From the NCBI GenBank assembly GCA_003131925.1, contig PKWC01000233.1, positions 160-22,881 on the forward strand: a DNA stretch of 22,722 nt. The letters are read 5' to 3'. A program made the position numbers and the translations under genes. Positions 15,463 to 22,722 of the stretch are shown piece by piece (positions within the stretch are counted from its first letter, which is position 1; each line of letters starts with the position of its first letter). Source of the DNA: Alphaproteobacteria bacterium (lineage in GTDB: Bacteria; Pseudomonadota; Alphaproteobacteria; Micropepsales; Micropepsaceae). The notes beneath the pieces were generated by a model. It saw only the letters and a list, made by a program, of their open reading frames with translations. It searched no databases and was not told the DNA's origin.

Positions 15463-16233
15463 GTGCCCATGTTCTCTGATTTTGAGATGCGAATTGTACG
15501 GCAGGAGTCCTGTGGCGTGAAGTTCAACGCGATAATTGCCGACCGTGTTGGCGAACTTTGGTATGATTCACCGCCGCATCCGAGGCTTAGCCTCGAAGAA
15601 GCTTTAAAACTTCCGCTCGAAGTTGATCGAGCCGCTGAGGCGGGCTGGAAGGAGATGGGGATTCTCCGCGATCACGTCGTTGGTCGAGGGGACCGCGTGG
15701 TCGAATGCGGATGTCATCACGGGTTAACAACAATAATGCTCGCGGCCTGGGTCGGGACCAAGGGGCATGTGCAGGCCTTCGACGCGGTGCCGCTCAATGC
15801 AGCGGTTGCAAGACGCAATATGGAACTGAATGGAATTGCGAACGCCAACATTTACTGTGCCGCTGTCGGGGGAAAGCGACAAATCGTGAATTACTATAAC
15901 GATTCAAATGTCGTCGTCAAAGCAGGCTCCGTCGTGGGGCCTGCTTCGACCATCATGATTACGCTTGAAGATGCGATACAAGGGCGAGCCGACGTGCTCA
16001 AGCTGGATGTAGAAGGCTGCGAACTCGAGATACTTGAATCTTCCCCAAAATTGCTGGCGCGAACACCTCGATTGGCCATCGAGCTCCATACGGACTTGCT
16101 TCCACGAGATGGCGTGGACCGCGTGTTGTCGGCTCTGAAATCCCGGCCGCTTCACATACTTTGGGAAGATGGCACATTCGAGCCATACTCTGGCCAGCGG
16201 ATTGTAGAGAGGGTTCATCTTTTCTCATATTGA
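15463..16233 (+). CDS. FkbM family methyltransferase
   Basis: Second FkbM-type enzyme of the locus, distinct from the one at 12891. SAM motif I is VVECGCHHGLTTIMLA (79-94), unusual in having Cys-Gly-Cys-His-His where DxGANxG is typical. AFDAVPLN (105-112) is the acidic-loop equivalent and LKLDVEGCELEILE (179-192) is the FkbM hallmark. The N-terminal 70 residues are not those of the first FkbM protein. The GTG at 15463 gives 256 residues; the ATG two codons later (15469) is equally likely, neither with a clear ribosome site. Expected role: O-methylation of a sugar in the exported glycan. Confidence 0.85.
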   Translation: MPMFSDFEMRIVRQESCGVKFNAIIADRVGELWYDSPPHPRLSLEEALKLPLEVDRAAEAGWKEMGILRDHVVGRGDRVVECGCHHGLTTIMLAAWVGTKGHVQAFDAVPLNAAVARRNMELNGIANANIYCAAVGGKRQIVNYYNDSNVVVKAGSVVGPASTIMITLEDAIQGRADVLKLDVEGCELEILESSPKLLARTPRLAIELHTDLLPRDGVDRVLSALKSRPLHILWEDGTFEPYSGQRIVERVHLFSY

Positions 16234-16253
16234 GATTTGCGTGAAGTTCAATC

Positions 16254-16259
16254 GGAGGG
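16254..16259 (+). promoter_or_regulatory. Ribosome binding site deciding the methyltransferase start
   Basis: GGAGGG, five bases before ATG 16265, is the strongest Shine-Dalgarno match in the window and rules in favour of 16265 over the GTG at 16241. Confidence 0.75.
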
Positions 16260-16264
16260 CGCGT

Positions 16265-17023
16265 ATGCCATCACAAGTCGATTTTCGCCGTGTGCTGAAA
16301 ACGCAACGAACAATTGAAGGAAGTTTGCTCGAGGAAAGCGCTGCGGTCTGGTGCGTATTGCTGCAGGCTCAACATGCGACATGGTCCTGGCAGGGACTGT
16401 CACCCGGAGACTACCTGGAAATCGGTGTTCTGCACGGCAAGTCCGCCAGTGTGCTGGCCAGCTTCAGCCACGAGTATGGGAACACCCTGACGATAGTCGA
16501 TCCGGAAATTCGCGAAGAAACGAAACGCACGCTCAATTCTCTTTCTCCACGAATACGTTACATCGACTCTGTTTCCGAGCGGTTGCCCCAGTCCGATTAT
16601 TATGCCGCAAATCGCCGCCAAATCGCATTTGCTCACATTGACGGTATGCACAGATTTTCCGCTGTGATTTCGGATTTGCAGGTTTGTGAGACATTGCTCG
16701 CGAACTTTGGCATCATTTCCGTGGATGATTTTCATACCGATCTGTTTCCGCAGATACCCGCTGCCGTCTACAAATATCTCTACTCCGGCGTGAGTGATCT
16801 GTGCATATTTCTCGTTGGCTTAAACAAGGCCTATCTGTGCAGAAATATAGCCAAGAAGTACTATAGGGAATTCTCCGGAAAACAGCTGCTTCCTTCACTT
16901 GAAGCGCTGGGCCAGCGATTGACGCTCGTGAAGACAGACAGAAACGATTCCTTTGACGCCTTTGGAATTGCTGGTTTCTACGAAAACAGGATCTTTGGGA
17001 GCGAACACCCAATATGGGAGTAA
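16265..17023 (+). CDS. Class I SAM-dependent methyltransferase (Methyltransf_24 type)
   Basis: The 252-residue product shows DYLEIGVLHGKSASVL (49-64) as SAM motif I, LTIVDP (75-80) as the acidic strand end, AFAHIDGMHRFSAVISDL (121-138) and GIISVDDFH (149-157). The IDGxH...V..D pattern is typical of Methyltransf_24/cephalosporin hydroxylase-like enzymes common in glycan loci. Asp126, His129 and Asp154-155 could bind a metal as in catechol-type O-methyltransferases (inference). It is the last gene on this strand before convergence and has low GC (27 of 60 in 16501-16560), about 30 points below the start of the locus. Confidence 0.85.
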   Translation: MPSQVDFRRVLKTQRTIEGSLLEESAAVWCVLLQAQHATWSWQGLSPGDYLEIGVLHGKSASVLASFSHEYGNTLTIVDPEIREETKRTLNSLSPRIRYIDSVSERLPQSDYYAANRRQIAFAHIDGMHRFSAVISDLQVCETLLANFGIISVDDFHTDLFPQIPAAVYKYLYSGVSDLCIFLVGLNKAYLCRNIAKKYYREFSGKQLLPSLEALGQRLTLVKTDRNDSFDAFGIAGFYENRIFGSEHPIWE

Positions 17024-17117
17024 ACATCGATAATGCATGCTCAAATGTCACAAGCCGGCATTACAACTGAGAGCGCAGATAACGGACCAACTACGCAAGA
17101 GAATCAATTCGTTACTC
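17024..17117. other. 94-base convergent gap
   Basis: The plus-strand and minus-strand operons meet here. No GC-rich hairpin with a T-tract is visible in either direction, so termination is probably Rho-dependent or by read-through. Confidence 0.4.
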
Positions 17118-19226
17118 TCAACGTACTCCACGCCGCGGCGCTGCCGAAATTGCAGCAGATTCGGAATGGCTAGACTTGTTCGCTGCCACGAGCAGACGAA
17201 CATGCGGCGGCATCAGACGTTTGACGTCTTCAGTAACCTCCACGCGATAACGTTCGATGCCACGAAGAAAATGGGGCCAGAAGTACGAGTTGCTAGCCCA
17301 CTGCGCTTCGCGTCTCATGAGTTCTGGATATTTTTGCGGATGTTTGCGCAGGAGAAGCGCGTCTCTCTCAAAAAAAACGGAACGCTGTTCAAGAGACTCG
17401 CGCTCAAGCGCACGCGATTGCGGTGGATGGTAGACTCGGACACGGCGGGAAAAGGCGATCCTTCCAAGTTTTTCCGCCCGCCATCCGAGGTCGGTGTCTT
17501 CGCGAAAGGGCATGTCTCCAAAGGCGACATCGAAGCCATCAATAGCGTGGAATGTCTCGGCCCGCAGAAGCAGATTTGCTGTCATGAAGCCGAGACCTTC
17601 GAATCCTTCATTGGTGACGGCACGCCAATCCGGATCGCCCATGCGGCCCGACTCGACCAGGCCTTCTATCCCGACGATGTCATGTTCCTGGAATTGGGCG
17701 CGCGCATTCCCAAGCCAATCGGGAAACGGTTCACAATCGTCGTCAACGAATGCAATCACAGTTCCTCGGGCGAGCTTTGCGCCGGAGTTGCGAGCAAACC
17801 CCGGGCCCCGAAGGTCGGTGTGTACATAGACGAGATTCAGTGCAGGCCAGTCCTGGTCCGGCCAGATCTTCGCGCTTTGATCGACGACAATGACCTCAAA
17901 ATCGCGGCATGATTGATTCGTCAGAGTTTGCATCAATTTGGTCAACAACGTATGGCGCTCGAATGTGGGAACGACCACGGAAAAAAACGGTCGTGGAGCC
18001 TGCAACGTACTTGCGTGGCGACGCAGCAGCGAACCGAGGTCATGGGATATGCGCTCCCATGAATAGAACATCTCAACTTGCCTGCGTGCTGCGTTGCCAA
18101 GTGATCCACTGGCATCCGCAAGGTTGGATTCGATTGCTTTCGCAAATCCGTTTGCTTGCGCGACATAAAACGCGTCGCTGCTGGTCTGTATTCCCCTCGC
18201 GCCCACCGCGGTGCTTACGATGGGCAGTCCGGCGGCCATGTAGTCGAGCATTTTTATGTTGGTGCCTGAACCGCTGAACATCGGATTGATGGCAACATCG
18301 GTGGCGTGAAGCCATCGATATTTTGTATCCTCGTGAACGAGTCCGGGCACGCGCAGATTGAACGGTTTCGGGAGGTCGGCAAGGCTGTCTCCCACGCCGC
18401 CAGCGACCACGAAAAGCATATGTGACAACTCGGGTGCGAGTGTATTCGCGATGTAGGAAGCTGCTTCGACGTTCGGCGCATACTTGCTGCCGATGAAAAG
18501 TGCCACAGGAGCTGGTCCCAGCCCCAGCGTTCGCCTCGCAGCCGCCTTTTGCTCGGCGGTTGCCGGCGTCAACCGTTGCGTGAAGGTTCCGTTGGGAATC
18601 ACGCGCATGCGTTCATAGGGAACGCCGTAGAGCCGATTGAATGCAATCCGATCTTCGTGCGAGCACGTGAGGACGAGATTTGCAGCATGGCAGAGTTCGA
18701 ATTCGACCCGGATGACGTCGCGCACAACCCGGGTTCCTGCGCCGCCGTCGTCGTCCAGAAGTTCCATTCGAAGCAGACCCTCGACATTGTGAGAGTCGTA
18801 AACGATGAGTTGCCGCGCAGGATCCAGCAACTCGCGCACCAGCGGATATATCCAGGGATGCGAAAACACGACCGCATCGGCGTCCCGGGCAGCTTCGCTC
18901 GCGGCCGCAATGTATTCCGGTGAGAGATGGGCGAGTTCCGGAAACGTGCAGTCGATCACGACGCGGCCACCGGTCTCTCTGGACCGGGCTTCCGCTGCCG
19001 CGAAATGTTCGGAACTCAGTGGTATCAACAGCTCTTCAAGTGTCGAACTCAGCATTTGGCGGCGGAAGCCGGGCCCCGGCCAATCATAGGTTCCGACATA
19101 GAGCGTCCTCATATCCGCGCCCAGCGCGTGGTACAGGCCGAGAAGACGCACGCGCCCGCCGCCGGTCGGCGGATCGATCGGCTGCATGTCCAGCACAGTG
19201 ATTTTCAGCTGCCGATCAGGGCGCAT
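17118..19226 (-). CDS. Two-domain glycosyltransferase (GT4 + GT2)
   Basis: The 702-residue product joins two glycosyltransferases. The N-terminal half is GT4 (GT-B fold): glycine loop DPPTGGGRVRLLG (18-30), DSHNVEG (144-150), RVIPNGT (208-214), and the donor-site FSGSGTNIKMLDYMAAGLPIV (317-337). The C-terminal half is GT2 (GT-A fold): FSVVVPTFERHTLL (415-428), metal-binding DDD (495-497) in AFVDDDCEPFPDW, and catalytic REDTDLGWR (575-583). A fused pair can add two successive sugars, as in other bifunctional polysaccharide enzymes. It overlaps the preceding gene by 11 bases. No membrane segment is apparent, so it is probably cytoplasmic or peripheral. A long open frame on the opposite strand is a shadow. 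Confidence 0.92.
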   Translation of the reverse strand: MRPDRQLKITVLDMQPIDPPTGGGRVRLLGLYHALGADMRTLYVGTYDWPGPGFRRQMLSSTLEELLIPLSSEHFAAAEARSRETGGRVVIDCTFPELAHLSPEYIAAASEAARDADAVVFSHPWIYPLVRELLDPARQLIVYDSHNVEGLLRMELLDDDGGAGTRVVRDVIRVEFELCHAANLVLTCSHEDRIAFNRLYGVPYERMRVIPNGTFTQRLTPATAEQKAAARRTLGLGPAPVALFIGSKYAPNVEAASYIANTLAPELSHMLFVVAGGVGDSLADLPKPFNLRVPGLVHEDTKYRWLHATDVAINPMFSGSGTNIKMLDYMAAGLPIVSTAVGARGIQTSSDAFYVAQANGFAKAIESNLADASGSLGNAARRQVEMFYSWERISHDLGSLLRRHASTLQAPRPFFSVVVPTFERHTLLTKLMQTLTNQSCRDFEVIVVDQSAKIWPDQDWPALNLVYVHTDLRGPGFARNSGAKLARGTVIAFVDDDCEPFPDWLGNARAQFQEHDIVGIEGLVESGRMGDPDWRAVTNEGFEGLGFMTANLLLRAETFHAIDGFDVAFGDMPFREDTDLGWRAEKLGRIAFSRRVRVYHPPQSRALERESLEQRSVFFERDALLLRKHPQKYPELMRREAQWASNSYFWPHFLRGIERYRVEVTEDVKRLMPPHVRLLVAANKSSHSESAAISAAPRRGVR

Positions 19227-20259
19227 GGCGTCGCTCCTGACTTTGAAATCCCAGAGCGCCGCTCAAAGCCGTCGCCACGTTTTCCCAGCGTATAGACATT
19301 ATCGCCGCGCGCCCAGCACGGCCCATCGCGGCAACATCGGCGGAACCATAAGCGAGTTGTTCGATGCACGCGCCGATATGCGCGGGATCAGGACGGCATA
19401 CAAATCCGCTCCTTCTGTCTTCCACGATTCGCGCCGGTTCGCCGCTGTCGCTGCAGGTGATCACCGGTTTTCCGCTCTGAAAACCCTCAAGCGTCACAAG
19501 CCCCAGATCCTCGAACTGCGGTGTGTAGATGACTGCCAGAGCGTTGGCATAGAGCTCGACCAGCGCATCGTCCGACACTCTTCCGACGAAACGAATCCGC
19601 GAATCATCGGCCGCCAGATGACGGAATTGTTGTTCATCCTCTCCTGTGCCCGCGATGATCAATTCTACCGGCGCCGTGACGAAGCGCATCGCCTTGATGG
19701 CCAGATCGGTACGTTTCCACCGGTGCAGCCGGCCGGGCAGGAACAGGTAGTCGAATGAGCCACCATGGAGTCCGCGCAGCGAAGTCGGATGGCGCATGAC
19801 GGTTGCGTCGAGACCGTTGAAGCGGTGCAGCCGCTCCGCAACTTCCTCGCCGATGGCAAAAACGCGCCGCGGTCGCTGCAATGCCGCCGTGTCGAGCGCG
19901 TGGATCAGTCGCCTCTGTCCGATAACTTCGAGGGTCGGCCTCGGAAAAGCGGATTCGAACATATCGTAAAATACACGAATCGTATGCATCAGATAACAAA
20001 CGTGATTGCGGTGGCGAACCACATACGAGGGCGCCTTTGCGGATATCACACCATCGAACTCGTCAAGATTGAGATCGTAGAATCGCAGATAGGATTGCCT
20101 GATCTGATCGAAATCGCTCTCGTTGTTGTCAATCTCGACGATTTCCGCCGCCGCGCCCGCATCAAGCAGCGCATCCCGCAGCCCGACAAAGAAGCGCTCG
20201 GCGCCGCCCTGTTCGCCGCTCGCGGAGCGGCACGCAAGGATGCCAACGCGGGGTTTCAA
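19216..20259 (-). CDS. GT4 family glycosyltransferase, TTG start
   Basis: The 347-residue product is a retaining GT-B glycosyltransferase. It starts KPRVGILACRSASGEQGGAERFF (2-24) with the GGAE glycine loop, has FLPGRLHRWKRTDLAI (173-188; Arg178, Lys182 phosphate contacts), and the EX7E motif E250-E258 in FEDLGLVTLEGFQSGKPV. The start is inferred to be TTG at 20259-20257, overlapping the upstream stop as TTGA with GAAAGG just before; the open frame extends 33 codons further but that stretch overlaps the methyltransferase and is Arg-rich. The sugar and acceptor cannot be read from the sequence. Confidence 0.9.
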   Translation of the reverse strand: MKPRVGILACRSASGEQGGAERFFVGLRDALLDAGAAAEIVEIDNNESDFDQIRQSYLRFYDLNLDEFDGVISAKAPSYVVRHRNHVCYLMHTIRVFYDMFESAFPRPTLEVIGQRRLIHALDTAALQRPRRVFAIGEEVAERLHRFNGLDATVMRHPTSLRGLHGGSFDYLFLPGRLHRWKRTDLAIKAMRFVTAPVELIIAGTGEDEQQFRHLAADDSRIRFVGRVSDDALVELYANALAVIYTPQFEDLGLVTLEGFQSGKPVITCSDSGEPARIVEDRRSGFVCRPDPAHIGACIEQLAYGSADVAAMGRAGRAAIMSIRWENVATALSGALGFQSQERRHAP

Positions 20260-21791
20260 GCGCCTTTCCGTCCGACGACGCCGTAGTCTTGCGGGCCGAA
20301 CAGCTTGTCCTGCAAATAGGCCAGCATGGGATCGATATAGTCCTGCCGCGATTCCCATTCGACTGGGTGCAGCGGTAACACCTCTATCTCCCCAAAACCT
20401 CGAGATTTGAGCAGATAGGCAGTCAGTTCGGACGGCAAAGGGTTGCGGTGCGTCGGATCGATATAGAATCTTTCAGCAGCGACGATCAAATTCGCGGGAT
20501 TTGGCGTCTCCAGCACGATTGCCCCGCCGGGGCGCAACACGCGCAGGGCGTGATCGATGAGAGCCACGAGAACGTCAAAGGGCAGATGCTCGATAATATG
20601 AAAACCCGTGACAACGGAACAAGACTTGTCGGGCAATACCGCAAGTGCTTCGATCGCCTCGCCCAACCTGGCGTCCAGGCCACGCTTGCGGCATTCTTCG
20701 ACTGCAATTCTGTTCATGTCGTAGCCCTGTGCCGCGACACCCGATTCGGCCAGCACTTCGAGCCATTCGCCGCGGCCGCAGCCCAGGTCGACAACCGGCG
20801 CCCCCCCCGTCGCCCGGACGCAGGCGTCGACAAGCGGCACAAAAACGCTCTGGCGCTGCTTGATGTCCGCGCGCGTTCCGCGGTAGCGGTCTTCGAATGA
20901 CAGATAAAGCGGATCGAGAAGATGAGCCTTCTCGGCGCGCGCCATAGCCGGCTCGTTCGCGGCGGTGGCAGATTCCGGTGATGCGGTAACCAGCAGCGCT
21001 TCTGCCCTGAGCTTGTAGTCAACGATATTGCGCCAGTGATCGATCAGGGTTGTGTGAATCTCTGCGACTTGCGCATCGATCTCGGCCTTCGTGCGGGCCG
21101 CTGATCCTTCGATCGCACGCGCGCGGTCGGATAAAGCCCGATTAATCGCATCGGTCCGGCCCCGAAGCTGTCCCAATTCGCTCTGGACCTGCGAAGTGTG
21201 GGCGGCGGCCGTCTGGCGATCTGCTGCGCGGTTGGAATGAATGGCCTTGATCGCAAGGCCGGCGTCTGCGGCGCGCCTCTCGAGCGTTTCTACTCGCGCG
21301 ATGAATTGGCGAATGTTGCGAGGAAGGCGCCAGGTATCTATAGCAACGCGGCCTACAAGGCGGCCGAATTTCGCCGGCGGACTCCAGTAGATTCGGTCCC
21401 AGACAAATTCCCGCGTCAGGCCTTCGACATGCAGGCCGCGGGCACGCCCCTCGCGGGAGGCCCGGAATTCGCGAAGAACGCGCATGCGGCCGACATGGCC
21501 AACGAGAAGCCGATCGCGCAGTATTGTGAACTCATCCGGTTGGGGTTCGCGGCCGAGAAGCGCAACGTACGAAGCTCGCACGAATTCCGCGACTGGGAGA
21601 GCCAGCAGTTCGCGTGCAGTCAGGGCACGCGCCGTTCCGTCTGGAACGGTATTGGACACGTCGAGGCCGTTCGTGGGACCGGCCTCGCCCGCCTGACGCT
21701 TCCTTTCCGCCACCTCCGCGCGGATGCGCTCCATCATCTCGTCGAGATCGAGCTTTGGCGAGGTAGCACTGGCGGTGTCGGTTCGGTCCAT
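20256..21791 (-). CDS. DUF4214 - coiled coil - SAM methyltransferase
   Basis: The 511-residue product has three parts. Residues ~66-118 (FVRASYVALLGREPQPDEF...VLREFRASREGRARG) match the DUF4214 pattern found in surface-glycan proteins. Residues ~160-265 are Ala/Arg/Glu/Gln-rich with heptad-like spacing, a likely coiled coil. Residues ~296-500 are a class I methyltransferase: LSFEDRYRGTRADIKQR (297-313), motif I VVDLGCGRGEW (333-343), GYDMN (356-360), FHIIEHLP (397-404), LRPGGAIVLETPNP (419-432). The combination recalls WbdD of E. coli O9a, in which methylation caps the chain and a coiled coil measures its length, but no kinase domain is present and the order is reversed. It is coupled to the GT4 gene by TTGA. 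Confidence 0.88.
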   Translation of the reverse strand: MDRTDTASATSPKLDLDEMMERIRAEVAERKRQAGEAGPTNGLDVSNTVPDGTARALTARELLALPVAEFVRASYVALLGREPQPDEFTILRDRLLVGHVGRMRVLREFRASREGRARGLHVEGLTREFVWDRIYWSPPAKFGRLVGRVAIDTWRLPRNIRQFIARVETLERRAADAGLAIKAIHSNRAADRQTAAAHTSQVQSELGQLRGRTDAINRALSDRARAIEGSAARTKAEIDAQVAEIHTTLIDHWRNIVDYKLRAEALLVTASPESATAANEPAMARAEKAHLLDPLYLSFEDRYRGTRADIKQRQSVFVPLVDACVRATGGAPVVDLGCGRGEWLEVLAESGVAAQGYDMNRIAVEECRKRGLDARLGEAIEALAVLPDKSCSVVTGFHIIEHLPFDVLVALIDHALRVLRPGGAIVLETPNPANLIVAAERFYIDPTHRNPLPSELTAYLLKSRGFGEIEVLPLHPVEWESRQDYIDPMLAYLQDKLFGPQDYGVVGRKGA

Positions 21792-21829
21792 TTAAAGGCT
21801 TGTACTTGATACGGCCGTCGATCCGCCGG
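21792..21829. other. 38-base gap within the minus-strand operon
   Basis: A short spacer separates the desaturase stop (TAA at 21832-21830) from the next ATG at 21791, consistent with one transcript. Confidence 0.5.
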
Positions 21830-22722
21830 TTACGCGGTCACACCGGCCGACCGTACGGTCAGGTCCCGAATGGGACGGCTGTTGAGCCCGATGCCGGGGT
21901 CGAAGACAAATCGCCAAAGCCCCATGACGCGCGATTTGTGCCGGTAATGTGTTTCATAGAATTCCGGGGCGGTCCGACGCAACGCGGGAAGGCGCCATCC
22001 CGCGATCGCCGGCATGTCATGATGCTCCAGGTGGAAACCGAGATTGAGGGACATTAGATTGATCGGTCCGTAATAGGACGCCATGCCGTCGCCGCCGTCG
22101 AAGGCGATGTGCTCCTGCAGGATGTGTGCGCCTGCCGGATGGGGCCCGACTGCAAAATAGGTGGACAGCAGAAGATAGGCGACTGCGTGCCAGCCCAGGA
22201 ACCAGCAGACGGCCACCCAGGCAACCGCGATCGCCGCAACGTTTCCGATAAGCCAGATATCGAAGGGCAGGCGCGCACGGACATGGCAGGGATGCACGAG
22301 GCCGTAGCTGACCGGAAGGAGCAGAAGCCATGCGAGCTTGCGCAGACTGCTGTTCTGCACCAGCCGTACCTCCCAGTCGGCCGGAATGTCGGCGTCCATG
22401 CCGCGTACGCCGAATTGATGGTGATGCAGAAGGTGGTAATGGCGAAAGGCCATGGCGGACGGAACGAGAGACGGAACGTTCACCGCGATTGCCAGGATCT
22501 TGTTCAGCGCGGCGCGTTCGAACACCAGATTGTGGGAGGCTTCGTGCACGATGCAATTCAGACAATGTACCGCGAACCCGCCGATGCAGAACGACGCGAC
22601 CAACAACATCCACAAAGGTTGTCGCGCGAGGAGGGCGGCCAATCCGAACTGAAGCACGATGACGCCGATACCGAGACATGCGGTAACCGCGGTGGGCCCA
22701 ACGAGCTGTCTGACTTCCGGCC
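21830..22722 (-). CDS. Sphingolipid delta-4 desaturase-like fatty acid desaturase (N-terminus outside window)
   Basis: Membrane di-iron desaturases introduce double bonds into acyl or sphingoid chains. The frame is open to the window edge and reads PEVRQLVGPTAVT upstream of an internal GTG at 22657, so the true start is outside. The three histidine boxes are present: HEASH (22546-22532), HLLHH (22435-22421) and HLEHH (22033-22019). The region YYGPINLMSLNLGFHLEHH, then DMPAIAGWRLPALRRTAPEFYE, and the earlier GPHPAGAHILQEH closely follow the pattern of eukaryotic dihydroceramide desaturases (DES). Hydrophobic segments near codons 17-36, 108-121 and 136-170 would be membrane spans. It appears to lead the minus-strand operon. 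Confidence 0.9.
   Translation of the reverse strand, partial: PEVRQLVGPTAVTACLGIGVIVLQFGLAALLARQPLWMLLVASFCIGGFAVHCLNCIVHEASHNLVFERAALNKILAIAVNVPSLVPSAMAFRHYHLLHHHQFGVRGMDADIPADWEVRLVQNSSLRKLAWLLLLPVSYGLVHPCHVRARLPFDIWLIGNVAAIAVAWVAVCWFLGWHAVAYLLLSTYFAVGPHPAGAHILQEHIAFDGGDGMASYYGPINLMSLNLGFHLEHHDMPAIAGWRLPALRRTAPEFYETHYRHKSRVMGLWRFVFDPGIGLNSRPIRDLTVRSAGVTA

Noticed and set aside
17037..17912. 291-codon + strand frame opposite the double glycosyltransferase
   Set aside because: It is antisense to a region encoding convincing GT2 motifs, and its translation has no family-like pattern.
1..22722. CRISPR array, insertion sequence or transposase
   Set aside because: No regularly spaced repeats, no transposase motifs and no terminal inverted repeats were seen on either strand.

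Overview
The window is GC-rich DNA from an alphaproteobacterium, most likely Hyphomicrobiales. The evidence is the conserved housekeeping run gyrA-coaD-cyclophilin-queA-tgt, an alphaproteobacterial style GyrA C-terminal domain with an acidic insertion, and GTG/TTG starts. No sequence search was possible, so the taxon is an inference.

Region 1 (1-6607, + strand) is housekeeping: the 3' part of gyrA, coaD (CoA synthesis), a cytoplasmic cyclophilin, a DegT-type sugar aminotransferase sitting inside the block, and the queuosine tRNA genes queA and tgt. A tRNA-Lys(TTT) gene with its own promoter-like sequence follows (6679-6753), then 486 bases without a convincing gene that hold a nested inverted repeat.

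Region 2 (7240-17023, + strand) is a surface-glycan export and decoration locus. It opens with a PLP-dependent alpha-oxoamine synthase (serine palmitoyltransferase/RkpG type). A Wzm-like ABC-2 permease and two tandem Wzt-like ATPases follow, both carrying a C-terminal glycan-recognition (Wzt_C) domain. Then come five putative modification enzymes: an EFGV/DIDG orphan with a Rossmann-like look, two FkbM-type methyltransferases, a sulfotransferase that itself ends in a Wzt_C-like domain, and a class I methyltransferase of the Methyltransf_24 type. From the second ATPase onward base composition drops visibly, which suggests the modification module was acquired separately.

Region 3 (22722-17118, - strand) converges on region 2: a sphingolipid delta-4 desaturase-like membrane protein (cut by the window edge), a DUF4214-coiled coil-methyltransferase protein, a GT4 glycosyltransferase starting at a TTG coupled to the previous stop, and a 702-residue two-domain GT4+GT2 glycosyltransferase.

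Working model (inference): glycosyltransferases assemble a glycan on a lipid, terminal groups (methyl, sulfate) are added, Wzt_C domains read the finished end, and the Wzm/Wzt transporter exports it. The two lipid genes flanking the locus (alpha-oxoamine synthase and sphingolipid desaturase) raise the possibility of a sphingoid-type anchor or a co-regulated lipid. The most novel element is the sulfotransferase-Wzt_C fusion beside two Wzt_C-bearing ATPases.
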